Source: Verrucomicrobiota bacterium
GTDB lineage: Bacteria; Verrucomicrobiota; Verrucomicrobiia; Limisphaerales; VHCN01
Assembly: GCA_016871675.1 (NCBI GenBank)
Contig: VHCN01000022.1
Span: 1-47,026 of the forward strand
Length of the DNA stretch: 47,026 nt
Direction of reading: 5' to 3'
The notes under the pieces were generated by a model. The model did not search any database. It was given only the letters and a program-made list of their open reading frames with translations, and was not told the origin of the DNA. Shown one piece after another: positions 1 through 8,596 of the stretch. The position numbers and the translations under genes were made by a program. Position 1 is the stretch's first letter, and each line of letters opens with the position of its first letter.

Positions 1-1
1 G

Positions 2-217
2 GCCGCGGGCGGCGGCATCAAGCCCGGCATCACCCACGGCGAATCCGACGACCTCGCGATGAACGTCGCGAAAGACCCCGTCCACGTTCACGACTTCCAA
101 GCCACACTCCTGCACTTGCTCGGCATTGATCACGAGCGACTGACCTACAAATTCCAGGGCCGCAACTTCCGCCTCACGGACGTCCACGGCGAGCTGGTGA
201 AGGGCATCCTCGCCTGA
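2..217 (+). CDS. DUF1501 family protein, C-terminal end (partial)
   Basis: The reading frame is open from the left edge to a TGA at 215-217, giving 71 residues. The tail has the pattern [20 protein letters not shown] followed by [19 protein letters not shown]. From family knowledge this is the typical C-terminus of DUF1501 proteins, alkaline-phosphatase/sulfatase-fold exported proteins that are abundant in Planctomycetota and Verrucomicrobiota and often sit next to DUF1549/DUF1553 cytochrome-like proteins. The substrate is unknown. A second DUF1501 gene follows 130 bp downstream on the same strand, so this is a tandem pair. The start and the catalytic region lie outside the window. Confidence 0.8.
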   Translation, partial: AAGGGIKPGITHGESDDLAMNVAKDPVHVHDFQATLLHLLGIDHERLTYKFQGRNFRLTDVHGELVKGILA

Positions 218-309
218 CCGCGCATCCTCGTCGCCGGGTCCAACTCATCGGTCAGGCGCGTTTCACCCTGCGATTCGCGCAGAAAGTCGCGCGATCCGGC
301 AAAAACGAC

Positions 310-340
310 TTGCCCGATCGTAACGGCACGCGTTTACTAT
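310..340 (+). promoter_or_regulatory. Candidate promoter of the DUF1501 gene, very close to ATG
   Basis: A TTGCCC (310-315) lies upstream of TACTAT (335-340), or TTTACT (333-338) with a 17-bp spacer. The ATG at 348 is only 7 nt after TACTAT, so a transcript starting at the usual distance would have almost no 5' leader. No Shine-Dalgarno sequence is present. This is a consensus match by eye only. Confidence 0.35.
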
Positions 341-347
341 CACTCGT

Positions 348-1718
348 ATGCTCCATCTCCAGAACGGCCCTTGGTCGCAGACCTGCAACGGCGTCTCTCG
401 CCGCAGCGCGCTCAAGGCCGGCTTCTGCGGCTTGCTCGGATTGACCACCGCCGACTTGCTTCGCCTCCGCGCGTCCGGAGCCGCCTCGCGCACCAACAAG
501 TCCGTCATCCTCATCTGGCTCGACGGCGGCCCGAGCCACATGGACACCTACGATCCGAAGCCGGACGCCCCGCTCGAATATCGTGGCCCGTGGAAGGCGA
601 TCGACACAAACGTCCCCGGCATCCAACTCTCCGCCACACTCCCGCTCCACGCGAAGCTCGCGGACAAAATGGTCTTCGTGCGCTCAATGCATCACAAAAA
701 CGGCGACCACTTCGCCGCCGGCCACTGGATGCTCACGGGTCGTTACGGCTCGCACGCAAACGACCTCCCGCAGAAGTATCCCTCCGTCGGCTCCTACATC
801 TCGCGCGTGCGCGGGCCGAACAAACCCGGCGTGCCTGCTTACGTCGGCCTGCCCGCGGCGCAGACGATTTACCTCTTTCCCGGCTACCAAGGCTCGGCGT
901 ATCTCGGCGCGGCTCACAATCCGTTCGACGTGAACACCGCGCAGAAATACCTCGGCGCCACGCAGACCAACATCGAGAAGCCGAAGATCCTCGAAAACGC
1001 CGCCGGCGACACGAATCGCATCCAGGGCCGCGTCAACCTGCTCGGCCAGATTGACCACTTCCGCCGCGACCTCGACCGCAGCGGCACGCTCGACGCAATG
1101 GATGCTTACAACCAGCAGGCCGTTGAACTCGTCCTCGGCAACCGCGCGCGCGAAGCCTTCGACATCGAGAAGGAATCCGCGGCGACCCGCGACAACTACG
1201 GCCGCACCGCGTGGGGCCATTACACGCTCATGGCACGAAGACTCGTCGAGGCCGGCGTCTCCTTCGTCACCGTGGACATGCCGCACTGGGACGACCACTC
1301 GAACATCGAGGTCGGCCACGGCAAGAAACTCGAGATCATGGACAAAGCCGTCGCCGCGCTCATCGGCGACCTTTCCGACCGCTCGATGCTCGACGACGTG
1401 CTCGTGATGGTGATGGGTGAGTTTGGCCGCACGCCGAAAATGAACAACGGCCAACCCGGCATTTCCATCCCCGGCCGCGACCATTGGGGCGACGTGTTCA
1501 GCGTGATGCTTGCGGGCGGCGGCCTGCGCGGCGGACAGGTCGTCGGCGCCAGCAACGACAAGGGAGAATATCCAAGCGACCGCCCCATCGTTCCCGGCGA
1601 CGTCCTCGCGACCGTCTACCACGTCATGGGCATCGACTATCATCAGACCTTCCTCGACAACGCCGGACGCCCGGTCCACATGCTGGAAAAGGGCGAGCCC
1701 ATCCGCGAAGTCATCTGA
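348..1718 (+). CDS. DUF1501 domain-containing Tat-exported protein
   Basis: This is a 456-residue protein. Residues about 18-45 hold a twin-arginine signal (SRRSALKAGFCGLLGLTTAD), which predicts Tat export of a folded protein. The body has DUF1501/alkaline-phosphatase-fold features: VILIWLDGGPSHMDTYDPKP near the N-terminus, MHHKNGDHFAAGHWMLTGRY, HWDDHSN, and a C-terminal VMGEFGRTPKMN with GRDHWG, which resemble metal-ligand motifs. The length matches the family (about 430-480). ATG 348 is chosen because it places the Tat motif correctly. It follows the end of another DUF1501 gene. The enzymatic role is unproven; family context suggests a periplasmic hydrolase or sulfatase-like function. Confidence 0.9.
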   Translation: MLHLQNGPWSQTCNGVSRRSALKAGFCGLLGLTTADLLRLRASGAASRTNKSVILIWLDGGPSHMDTYDPKPDAPLEYRGPWKAIDTNVPGIQLSATLPLHAKLADKMVFVRSMHHKNGDHFAAGHWMLTGRYGSHANDLPQKYPSVGSYISRVRGPNKPGVPAYVGLPAAQTIYLFPGYQGSAYLGAAHNPFDVNTAQKYLGATQTNIEKPKILENAAGDTNRIQGRVNLLGQIDHFRRDLDRSGTLDAMDAYNQQAVELVLGNRAREAFDIEKESAATRDNYGRTAWGHYTLMARRLVEAGVSFVTVDMPHWDDHSNIEVGHGKKLEIMDKAVAALIGDLSDRSMLDDVLVMVMGEFGRTPKMNNGQPGISIPGRDHWGDVFSVMLAGGGLRGGQVVGASNDKGEYPSDRPIVPGDVLATVYHVMGIDYHQTFLDNAGRPVHMLEKGEPIREVI

Positions 1719-1830
1719 CTCTCGGCTCCGCGGAGATTTCGCAGGACGCCCGGCGTGCAGCACCGCGCCGCTCCCTCGAATTTGAATTCCCTTCCGCGCC
1801 GCCACGCGCCATTCTCCGCCCGCGCACCCG

Positions 1831-3195
1831 ATGGAAATCTTTTTCAATTGCCCGCTCTGCGAGATGGAACTCACCGCACCCCTCGACGCCGGGGGCGCCG
1901 AGGCCAAGTGCCCGAATTGCAACAAGCTCAACACCGTCCCCGAGCCGGGGCCCGACAACACCCGTGACGTCCATCACGATGCGGCGGCAGCGGCCGTCGC
2001 TCCGGCCATCGAATCGTTCGAGTCGCCCGCCGGCGCCGAAGCCGACGGCTCCCCTGCCCCGCCGTCGCTTGTCGCTGCGCCCGAACCGCCCTCCGAGCCC
2101 ATCCGCGTCCCCGCCTCCGCCATCCGCACCCGATCTTCGCCGACGCCGCTGACCGTTGCATCCGCACACGACCCGGCCGCGCCGATGGCCGCGACCGACA
2201 CCGCGCTCGCGCAGAAACTCCATCAGGCTTACGCCGCCGTCACCGCCGAGGTCGCCAAGGTCATCGTCGGCCAGGACGCCGTGATGGAGCAAATCCTCAT
2301 CGCGATCTTCGCACGCAGCCACTGCCTGCTCGAGGGCGTGCCCGGCCTTGCCAAGACCTACATGATCAAGACGCTTTCCGAGGCGTTGCACCTTTCATTC
2401 CGGCGAGTGCAGTTCACGCCCGACCTCATGCCCGCGGACATCACCGGCACGGACGTGATTCAGGAAGACCCCATCAACGGGCGCCGCAATCTCATGTTCC
2501 TCAAGGGGCCGATCTTCGCGCAGATGATCCTCGCGGACGAAATCAACCGCTCGCCGCCGAAGACCCAGGCCGCGCTGCTCGAGGCGATGCAGGAACACAG
2601 CGTCACCGTCGGCGGGCAAACCTACAAACTGGACGAACCCTTCTTCGTCCTCGCGACTCAGAACCCGATCGAGCAGGAAGGCACGTATCCGCTGCCCGAG
2701 GCGCAGAAGGACCGCTTCATGTTTCACGTGAAAGTGGACTACCCCACGCGCGACCAGGAACGCGAGATCATCCAGCGCACCACCAGCGCCTACTCGGCGG
2801 ACGTCTCGGCCGTAATCACCGGCGAGGATGTCCTCCAAATCCAGCAGATCGTCCGCAAGGTGCCCGTGCCGGATCACGTCATGGACTTTGTGCTCGACCT
2901 CGTGCGCAAAGCGCGCCCCGCCGGCGACGACACGCTGCCCTTCACGAAGGACCTCATCGCATGGGGCCCCGGCCCGCGCGCGTGCCAGCAACTCGTGCTT
3001 GGAGGCAAGGTGCGCGCGCTCCTGCGCGGGCGCTTCCACGTGAACGTGGACGACATCGAGGCGCTCGCGTATCCCGTCCTCCGGCACCGCATCGTGCCCA
3101 CCTTCAACGCCGAGGCCGAGGGCATCGCCGTGGACGACATCGTCATGCGCATCCTCGAATCCACGCCGAAAGGCGAGGCACAGGCGGTGATTTGA
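1831..3195 (+). CDS. MoxR-type AAA ATPase with N-terminal zinc-ribbon-like extension
   Basis: 454 residues. Residues 1-35 contain CPLC and CPNC pairs (a zinc-ribbon-like knuckle), then about 85 residues rich in Ala and Pro as a linker. From about residue 125 the protein is a MoxR ATPase: Walker [10 protein letters not shown] near residue 169, Walker B ILADEINR near 233, and the sensor region [20 protein letters not shown]. The C-terminal lid ends near [11 protein letters not shown]. MoxR ATPases act as chaperones that insert cofactors or activate von Willebrand-A proteins and are usually followed by DUF58 and VWA genes. Here the next gene is a small lipoprotein, so the usual partners are missing locally. 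The ribbon extension is absent from standard MoxR proteins. No Shine-Dalgarno sequence precedes ATG 1831. Confidence 0.92.
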   Translation: MEIFFNCPLCEMELTAPLDAGGAEAKCPNCNKLNTVPEPGPDNTRDVHHDAAAAAVAPAIESFESPAGAEADGSPAPPSLVAAPEPPSEPIRVPASAIRTRSSPTPLTVASAHDPAAPMAATDTALAQKLHQAYAAVTAEVAKVIVGQDAVMEQILIAIFARSHCLLEGVPGLAKTYMIKTLSEALHLSFRRVQFTPDLMPADITGTDVIQEDPINGRRNLMFLKGPIFAQMILADEINRSPPKTQAALLEAMQEHSVTVGGQTYKLDEPFFVLATQNPIEQEGTYPLPEAQKDRFMFHVKVDYPTRDQEREIIQRTTSAYSADVSAVITGEDVLQIQQIVRKVPVPDHVMDFVLDLVRKARPAGDDTLPFTKDLIAWGPGPRACQQLVLGGKVRALLRGRFHVNVDDIEALAYPVLRHRIVPTFNAEAEGIAVDDIVMRILESTPKGEAQAVI

Positions 3196-3224
3196 ACGCA
3201 TCCGCCCTTGAGTATTACCACCTG

Positions 3225-3253
3225 TTGACGCCGCGGCCCTGCTTGCCTTAACT
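3225..3253 (+). promoter_or_regulatory. Candidate sigma70-type promoter of the small lipoprotein gene
   Basis: TTGACG (3225-3230, five of six matches to TTGACA), a 17-bp spacer and TTAACT (3248-3253, a weak -10) lie 11 bp before ATG 3265. Transcription would start about 5 nt before the ATG. Confidence 0.4.
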
Positions 3254-3264
3254 CACCGCCGACC

Positions 3265-3612
3265 ATGAGGCTCGCTGTGTTCACTTTCGCGATGACTTGC
3301 ATTCTCGCGAGCTGCGCCAACCCCGGTAAGGACACAAAAAAAGGTCCGAAGCCGCCGCAGCCGCCCGCGCCCGTGGTCACGCCGCTCACGCCGATCCTCG
3401 GGAAGGTCGTGGTCGTCAATGCCGACCTCAAATACGTCGTCGTCGACTTCGCGCTCAGCCGTCAGCCCACGCCGGGCGACCTCTTCGGCGTGTTCCGCAT
3501 GGGAATGAAAGTCGGCGAAGTCCGCATCAACGACCTCTCGACCGCCGCGAACTTCGCCGCGGACATCACCGCCGGCGAAGTGAAAGCCGGGGACGAAGTG
3601 CGGAAGGACTGA
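3265..3612 (+). CDS. Small putative lipoprotein
   Basis: 115 residues. The N-terminus MRLAVFTFAMTCILASCANPG is a lipoprotein signal peptide with lipobox LASC, so Cys17 would be lipidated and the mature protein membrane-anchored. A Lys/Pro-rich linker (KKGPKPPQPP) precedes a compact beta-rich domain of about 75 residues with GKVVVVNADLKYVVVDF, a pattern recurring in small verrucomicrobial exported proteins that resemble a short barrel. No catalytic motif is visible. It lies 69 bp after the MoxR gene but has its own promoter candidate, so it may be a separate unit. The function is unknown. Confidence 0.75.
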   Translation: MRLAVFTFAMTCILASCANPGKDTKKGPKPPQPPAPVVTPLTPILGKVVVVNADLKYVVVDFALSRQPTPGDLFGVFRMGMKVGEVRINDLSTAANFAADITAGEVKAGDEVRKD

Positions 3613-3696
3613 GCGAGGTTTCGCGGTCAGGCGGCGCTCCTCATGGAATCCTCCCGCGACGGGCGTGCACCCGCGAGGCGCCTGCGCGTCGGAGAT

Positions 3697-4014
3697 TCAG
3701 CCGCCCACCTTCGCCTCTTGCCGCGCCGGGTGCTGCCGGTGGTAGGGCGAGCTGAGGTTGAAGTAAATCGCGCACAGCGGCCGGTCGGCATCCGTCGCCG
3801 ACTGGCTCAAGATGATCGTCACATGCCGGTCGAGCGCGATGCCGTGGCGCAATCCCGTCCCGCGCGTCTCGTAGGCACTGATCGCCTTGGCCATCAGATT
3901 GGCGAGCGTGCCTTTGCAATCCTCCGGCGGCTTGTCGAGACAGACCACGAACCGGTCATACGTCGCGATGGCCTCGGCCAACTCCTGCTCAAACATCTCC
4001 GGCGTCAGTGCCAT
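3697..4014 (-). CDS. Conserved-looking hypothetical protein
   Basis: 105 residues starting MALTPEMFEQELAEAIATYD. It has no signal peptide or membrane segment and is predicted soluble and cytoplasmic. The central part (VVCLDKPPEDCKGTLANLMA) is balanced in composition and ends in a strand-rich segment LCAIYFNLSSPYHRQH. The codon third positions are GC-rich like the neighbouring genes, which supports real coding. It lies alone on the minus strand between two plus-strand genes. I do not recognise the family. Confidence 0.6.
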   Translation of the reverse strand: MALTPEMFEQELAEAIATYDRFVVCLDKPPEDCKGTLANLMAKAISAYETRGTGLRHGIALDRHVTIILSQSATDADRPLCAIYFNLSSPYHRQHPARQEAKVGG

Positions 4015-4119
4015 GGCCCGACGTTACCGCGCCCGCCCCGGAAGTAAAACACTTCCTCCGGCGCGAGCCTTCACCTTTGGCTTCACACCCGCCGCACATG
4101 GGAATACGTTCGGCCCACC

Positions 4120-6165
4120 GTGCTGAAGCCGGGAACCTTGATCTTGCTGCTGTGTCCCGTGGTCGCGCTTGCCGCCGACCCGACCCGGCGCGTTCTCGAC
4201 CCGCGCGAGTATCACCTCGGCACGCCGGGGTTCCCCGAGTGGGCCGAGTTCGAAGGCCGCACGCCGCACGGCCGCCGCCTCGATCTCAAATTCCAGGCCG
4301 AACCCGGCGATGCGCGCTTCACGCTGCTCTTCAACCAGCGCGACGTGAAGCACTCCTGGCAGGTCCAGATCAACGGCCGCCGCATCGGCAACCTCGTCAC
4401 CGTCGAGACCCCGCTCGTCCACGCGCTCAACGTCCCGCCCGGGCTGTTGCGCGACGGTGAGAACACGCTCTCCATCGTCCCGCCCACGGCGACGGACGAC
4501 ATCCTCGTTGGCCCATTTCGTCTCGACCCTCGGCCGATTCAGGAAGTGCTCGGCGAATCCGCGCTCGACGTGGTGATCACGGACGCTTCGACGGGCGCGG
4601 GCATTCCCGCGCGCGTGACGATCACCGACGAATCCGACTGCCTCGCCGCGCTTCTGCCCGCGCCGACAAACTCCACCGAGTTCACCACGCGACCCGGCGT
4701 GGCCTACGTGCGCGAAGGCACGGCGCGCCTCAACCTGCCCGCGGGACGATACCTTGTCCACGCCTCGCGCGGTTTCGAATGGAGCGTCAAGGCGCTGCGC
4801 ATCTCCGTGCCGCCGGGTCAGTCGCGCCGCATTCCCCTCGCGCTGCGGCGCGAAGTCCCGACTCCCGGCTGGGTCGCCGCCGACACGCACATCCACACGC
4901 TCACGCACAGCGGCCACGGCGACGCCACGATTGACGAGCGGATGCTCACGATTGCGGGCGAAGGAATCGAACTGGCCGTCGCCACCGACCACAACCACCA
5001 CGCCGACTATTCCGAAGCCGCCGCGCGCACACGCCTCCGCAGCCACTTCACGCCCGTCATCGGCAACGAGGTCACCACCAAGCACGGGCACTTTAACGCG
5101 TTCCCAATCCAGTCCGGCGCGCGCGTTCCCGACTTCAAGCTCGAGAAATGGGGCGACCTGCTCGCGGGCATCCGCGCGACTCCCGGCGTGAAGGTCATCG
5201 CGCTGAACCATCCGCGCGACCTGCACAGCGGCTTCACCCCGCTCGGCCCGACGAACTTCAACGCGCTCACCGGCGCGCCCCTCCGCGCCGCGGCGTTTCA
5301 GTTCGACGCGCTCGAAGTCGTGACCTCCGCCGCGATGCAGAGCGACGCCATGCTGCTGTTTCGCGACTGGTTTGCGCTGCTCAACCACGGCCACCGGCTG
5401 ACCGCGCTCGGGGCGAGCGACACGCACGATGTCTCGCGTTTCATCCTCGGGCAGGCCCGCACCTACATCGCGTGCGATGACCGCGACCCGGCGCGGCTCG
5501 ACATCGCCACCGCCTGCACGAACCTGCTGAAGGGCCGCGCGCTCGTGAGCTTCGGACTGCTCGCGCACATCCGCGTCGAGGACCGCTTCACCGCGGGCGA
5601 CCTCGCCACCAACCTGCCGCCCCAAATCCAGGTGGACGTCACCGTGCTCGGCCCGTCCTGGACCAGCGCGGACCGGCTCGAACTCTTCGCGAACGGCCTC
5701 AAGCTGGCCTCCCGCGAAATCCGGAAAGCCGAAGGCCCGGTCAATGCACGAATGACGTTTTCCCTGCAGCGCCCGATGAATGACTCTCACCTGGTTGCCA
5801 TTGCCAGCGGTCCCGGGATTACAGCGCCATATTGGGAGACGCCGAGGCCGTATCAGCCCAGCTCGCGGGTGTTCACACCACGCGTCCTCGCGGCGACCAA
5901 TCCCGTCTGGCTCGACGCCGACGGCGACGGCAGGTTCACTTCCCCCCACGCGCTCGCCTCCAAACTGATCAAGCAGCACGGCACGGAGCCGGCGAAGCTC
6001 CTGCCGGAACTCGCGCGACTCGACGAGGCTGTCGCGCTTCAAGCCGCCAGCCTCTGCCACGGCGCCGGCGTGCAACTGGAAATGCCCGCCTTCCGCGCAG
6101 CGCTGACGAATGCCCCGCCCGCGGTCCGCCGGGGCTTCGAGGCCTTTGTCGCCAACCTTCGATGA
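4120..6165 (+). CDS. Secreted CehA/McbA-type PHP-domain metallohydrolase
   Basis: 681 residues. The start is a GTG at 4120, chosen because it gives a signal peptide (MLKPGTLILLLCPVVALAAD). Residues about 20-230 are a beta-rich region, probably carbohydrate- or Ig-like. From about residue 250 a PHP domain shows metal-binding motifs: DTHIHTLTHSGHGD, VATDHNHHADY, TTKHGHFNAF, ALNHPRD and GASDTHD. CehA/McbA family members hydrolyse phosphoesters or carbamates; the substrate here is unknown. The C-terminal 200 residues form another beta-rich region. The stop codon overlaps the start of the dihydrofolate reductase gene (ATGA), suggesting coupled translation of two functionally unrelated proteins. 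Confidence 0.88.
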   Translation: MLKPGTLILLLCPVVALAADPTRRVLDPREYHLGTPGFPEWAEFEGRTPHGRRLDLKFQAEPGDARFTLLFNQRDVKHSWQVQINGRRIGNLVTVETPLVHALNVPPGLLRDGENTLSIVPPTATDDILVGPFRLDPRPIQEVLGESALDVVITDASTGAGIPARVTITDESDCLAALLPAPTNSTEFTTRPGVAYVREGTARLNLPAGRYLVHASRGFEWSVKALRISVPPGQSRRIPLALRREVPTPGWVAADTHIHTLTHSGHGDATIDERMLTIAGEGIELAVATDHNHHADYSEAAARTRLRSHFTPVIGNEVTTKHGHFNAFPIQSGARVPDFKLEKWGDLLAGIRATPGVKVIALNHPRDLHSGFTPLGPTNFNALTGAPLRAAAFQFDALEVVTSAAMQSDAMLLFRDWFALLNHGHRLTALGASDTHDVSRFILGQARTYIACDDRDPARLDIATACTNLLKGRALVSFGLLAHIRVEDRFTAGDLATNLPPQIQVDVTVLGPSWTSADRLELFANGLKLASREIRKAEGPVNARMTFSLQRPMNDSHLVAIASGPGITAPYWETPRPYQPSSRVFTPRVLAATNPVWLDADGDGRFTSPHALASKLIKQHGTEPAKLLPELARLDEAVALQAASLCHGAGVQLEMPAFRAALTNAPPAVRRGFEAFVANLR

Positions 6166-6632
6166 AGGCCATCGCCGCCATGGCGGAAAACCGAGTCATC
6201 GGCGCGGGCGATCGCATCCCGTGGCACTTGCCGGACGATTTCAAGTGGTTCAAACGCGCGACCACCGGCCACGTGGTCGTGATGGGACGCAAGACGTTTG
6301 AGTCCATTGGCAGGCCGCTGCCCCATCGCGACACCATCGTGCTGAGCCGCTCCGGCTTCGCGCACCCCGGCGTGCGCACCGTCGCGAACCTCGACGAACT
6401 TCCCGCGCTCACCGCCGGACGCGAGGTCTTCATCTGCGGCGGCGCGGAGCTTTACCGGCTGGCGCTGCCACGCTGCACGGAACTGCTCCTCACCCACGTC
6501 TCCCGCACCGTCGAAGGCGACACGTTTTTCCCGCCGTTCGAGGACGACTTCGACCGCGTCGAGGTCGTGCTCGAACATCCCGAGTTCAAAGTCATCCGCT
6601 ATCGCAACCGCCGGCTTGCGTTGCAGGGTTGA
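6162..6632 (+). CDS. folA: Dihydrofolate reductase
   Basis: 156 residues, the normal length for chromosomal DHFR. It reduces dihydrofolate to tetrahydrofolate with NADPH in the cytoplasm. The motifs are complete: N-terminal AIAAMAENRVIGAGDRIPWH, the acidic catalytic position in LPDDFKWFK, the cofactor motif GRKTFESIGRPLP, and VFICGGAELYR. ATG 6162 is chosen because it begins the conserved first strand and overlaps the upstream stop by ATGA; a longer frame open to 5832 has no DHFR-like sequence. No thymidylate synthase gene is next to it, unlike many folA loci. Confidence 0.95.
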   Translation: MKAIAAMAENRVIGAGDRIPWHLPDDFKWFKRATTGHVVVMGRKTFESIGRPLPHRDTIVLSRSGFAHPGVRTVANLDELPALTAGREVFICGGAELYRLALPRCTELLLTHVSRTVEGDTFFPPFEDDFDRVEVVLEHPEFKVIRYRNRRLALQG

Positions 6633-6682
6633 ACTTCGCCGCGGTCAATGTTCCTATTCGCCCGCCGTTTCCCGGCTCGCTC

Positions 6683-6710
6683 CGACCCGAAATCCGAAAC
6701 ACGAAGCCCG
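6683..6710 (+). repeat. Four degenerate heptamers upstream of the dehydrogenase gene
   Basis: Four consecutive 7-bp units with consensus AAaNcCG: CGACCCG, AAATCCG, AAACACG, AAGCCCG. They end 1 bp before ATG 6712. The period matches a longer heptamer tract upstream of purC. Confidence 0.5.
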
Positions 6711-6711
6711 C

Positions 6712-7713
6712 ATGTCCTGGAACATCCTCATCACCGCCCGCACGCTCGACGAAGTCGGCAAGGGCGCCATCGCCCTGCTCGAGGGCGCCGGTTGCAAGCT
6801 CACGTTTCCGGCAACGTTCGGCCCGCATCCGGCCGAGACGCTGCTGCCGCTGCTCGAGGGCCACGACGCGTGCTTCGCGAGCATGGACAAGTTCACCGCC
6901 GACGTGCTCGCATCGCCTCGCGCCGCGCAGCTCAAGTGCATCTCGCGCTGGGGCGTCGGCTACGACGCGATTGACGTGCCGGCCGCGACGAGGAACGGCA
7001 TCGTGGTCGCGTTCACGCCCGGCCTGCTCAACGACGCGGTCGCGGACTTCGCCTTCGCGCTGCTCTTGGCCGTCGCGCGCAACGTCCACATCGGCCACCT
7101 CGACATGAACAACGGCGTCTGGCGCGGCGCGTGGGGACACGACGTCCACGGCAAGACTCTGGGCATCCTCGGCTGCGGGCGCATCGGGCTGGCCATGGCG
7201 CGGCGTGCGGCGGGCTTCGACATGAAGGTCATCGCGCACGACATCGCGCCGAATCCGGACGCCGCGAAGTTCGGCATCCGGTTTGTGACGCTCGATGAAC
7301 TGCTCGGTCAGAGTGATTTCCTTTCGCTGCACGCCGCGCTCACGCCGCAAAGCCGCGGGCTCATCGGGGAGGCGCAGTTGAGGAAGATGAAGCCGACCGC
7401 CTACCTCATCAACACAGGCCGCGGCGCGCTTGTGGACGAGGCGGCGCTGGCGAAGATTCTCCGCGAGCGTGTCATCGCCGGCGCGGCGCTCGACGCGTTC
7501 GTGCAGGAGCCGCTCCCCGCCGAGAACGTGTTCCGCGGCCTGCCCAACGTGCTGCTCACGCCGCACCTCGCGAGCTTCGCCCGCGGCACCGGCGAGAAAG
7601 TGAGCATGACCGCCGCACAATCCATCGTGGACCTGATGCACGGGAAGCGCCCGGCGATGGTCGTCAACCCGGATGTCTTCAATTCGCCGGCGCTGCGGGC
7701 GAAAGCCAGCTAA
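6712..7713 (+). CDS. D-2-hydroxyacid dehydrogenase (phosphoglycerate dehydrogenase-like)
   Basis: 333 residues. It is a D-isomer-specific 2-hydroxyacid dehydrogenase, a cytoplasmic NAD-dependent oxidoreductase. The NAD-binding motif is GILGCGRIGLAMARRAAGF near residues 145-165. The catalytic Arg is in NTGRGALVDE, Glu in FVQEPLP and His in LTPHLASFARG. It has no C-terminal ACT domain and, at 333 residues, is the short type, so it may act on a sugar-acid intermediate rather than in serine synthesis. The start at MSWNILITART is chosen because the 32 codons upstream are not conserved-looking and overlap the heptamer repeats. It is followed 30 bp later by a HpcH/HpaI aldolase, with which it probably forms an operon. 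Confidence 0.92.
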   Translation: MSWNILITARTLDEVGKGAIALLEGAGCKLTFPATFGPHPAETLLPLLEGHDACFASMDKFTADVLASPRAAQLKCISRWGVGYDAIDVPAATRNGIVVAFTPGLLNDAVADFAFALLLAVARNVHIGHLDMNNGVWRGAWGHDVHGKTLGILGCGRIGLAMARRAAGFDMKVIAHDIAPNPDAAKFGIRFVTLDELLGQSDFLSLHAALTPQSRGLIGEAQLRKMKPTAYLINTGRGALVDEAALAKILRERVIAGAALDAFVQEPLPAENVFRGLPNVLLTPHLASFARGTGEKVSMTAAQSIVDLMHGKRPAMVVNPDVFNSPALRAKAS

Positions 7714-7743
7714 CCCGTCCAACCGCACTCAACAAAGCCTTCC

Positions 7744-8538
7744 ATGAGACCCAACCACGTCCGCGCCAAACTCAAACGCGGCGAAGCCTCCCTCGGCACC
7801 TGGCTCACGCTGCCCGACCCTGTCGCCGCGCGCATGATGGCGCGCGTGGGCTTCGACTGGCTCACCGTCGAGATGGAGCACACGCCGATCGACATCGGGT
7901 GCGCGGCGCAGATGTTCGCCGTCATCGCCGACAGCGGCCCCGCGCCGATGGCACGCGTGCCGTGGAACACGGGCGAGAACTTCAAGCGAGTGCTCGACAA
8001 TGGCGCGTGGGGCGTCGTCACGCCGATGGTCTGCTCGCGCGCCGAGGCCGAGGCCGTCGTCGAGGGCGTGCGCTACCACCCGCTCGGCAACCGTTCCGTC
8101 GGCGGCCAGGCGCACGCGGTGAACTTCGACACCGACCCGGGCACCTATTACGCGCGCGCGAACGAGGAAGTCCTGCTCGTCGTGATGGCCGAGCACGTGA
8201 AGGCCATCGAGAAGGCCGACGAAATCCTGAGCGTCCCGGGCATCGACGCCGTGTTCATCGGCCCGAATGACCTGCTCAACTCGATGGGGAAGAAGCCCGC
8301 GTTTGACAGCGAGGACAAGGAGTTCGTGGACGCGCTCGCGCACATCCGCGCCACGGCGAAGAAACACGGCGTCGCGCCGGGCATCCACGTCATCAACGTG
8401 GAGAGCGCGAAACGCCGGCGGGCGGAGGGATTTCAATTCATCGCCGTGGGAAGCGAAGTGGCCTTCATGCTCGCCGAGGCCCGCAAAACGACCTCGGCGC
8501 TCGGGCTCGAATTGAAGCGGGAAGTGGCGCGCTACTGA
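7744..8538 (+). CDS. HpcH/HpaI family aldolase (2-keto-3-deoxy acid aldolase type)
   Basis: 264 residues, the standard length. These divalent-metal aldolases cleave 2-keto-3-deoxy acids into pyruvate and an aldehyde. Visible motifs: GTWLTLPDPVAARMMARVGF, FDWLTVEMEHTPID, ARVPWN, the metal-ligand Glu in VMAEHVKAIE and Asp in AVFIGPNDL. It lies directly after a hydroxyacid dehydrogenase, and a uronate-isomerase-like gene is 0.5 kb away on the other strand, which fits sugar-acid catabolism. The exact substrate (KDG, HHED or other) cannot be read from the sequence. Confidence 0.92.
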   Translation: MRPNHVRAKLKRGEASLGTWLTLPDPVAARMMARVGFDWLTVEMEHTPIDIGCAAQMFAVIADSGPAPMARVPWNTGENFKRVLDNGAWGVVTPMVCSRAEAEAVVEGVRYHPLGNRSVGGQAHAVNFDTDPGTYYARANEEVLLVVMAEHVKAIEKADEILSVPGIDAVFIGPNDLLNSMGKKPAFDSEDKEFVDALAHIRATAKKHGVAPGIHVINVESAKRRRAEGFQFIAVGSEVAFMLAEARKTTSALGLELKREVARY

Positions 8539-8553
8539 GAGGACCGCGCGCGA

Positions 8554-8590
8554 GGCGTGCCCGTGCGTCCCGCCGCGCGGGCGAGACGCC
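8554..8590. terminator. GC-rich hairpin between convergent genes
   Basis: An inner stem CCCGC/GCGGG (8569-8573 with 8577-8581) sits within outer GGCGT/ACGCC arms (8554-8558 with 8586-8590), in the 58-bp gap between two convergent genes. There is no T tract, so a role as bidirectional terminator is only a suggestion. Confidence 0.3.
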
Positions 8591-8596
8591 GGACGA

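Noticed and set aside
684-1961. 425-codon minus-strand frame over the DUF1501 gene
   Set aside because: Antisense shadow of a well-supported Tat-exported protein.
4024-6075. 683-codon open frame on the minus strand
   Set aside because: It lies wholly antisense to the PHP-domain hydrolase, which has clear motifs and a signal peptide. High GC makes such antisense frames common; its composition (Arg/Ala/Val/Glu-rich) has no recognisable domain.
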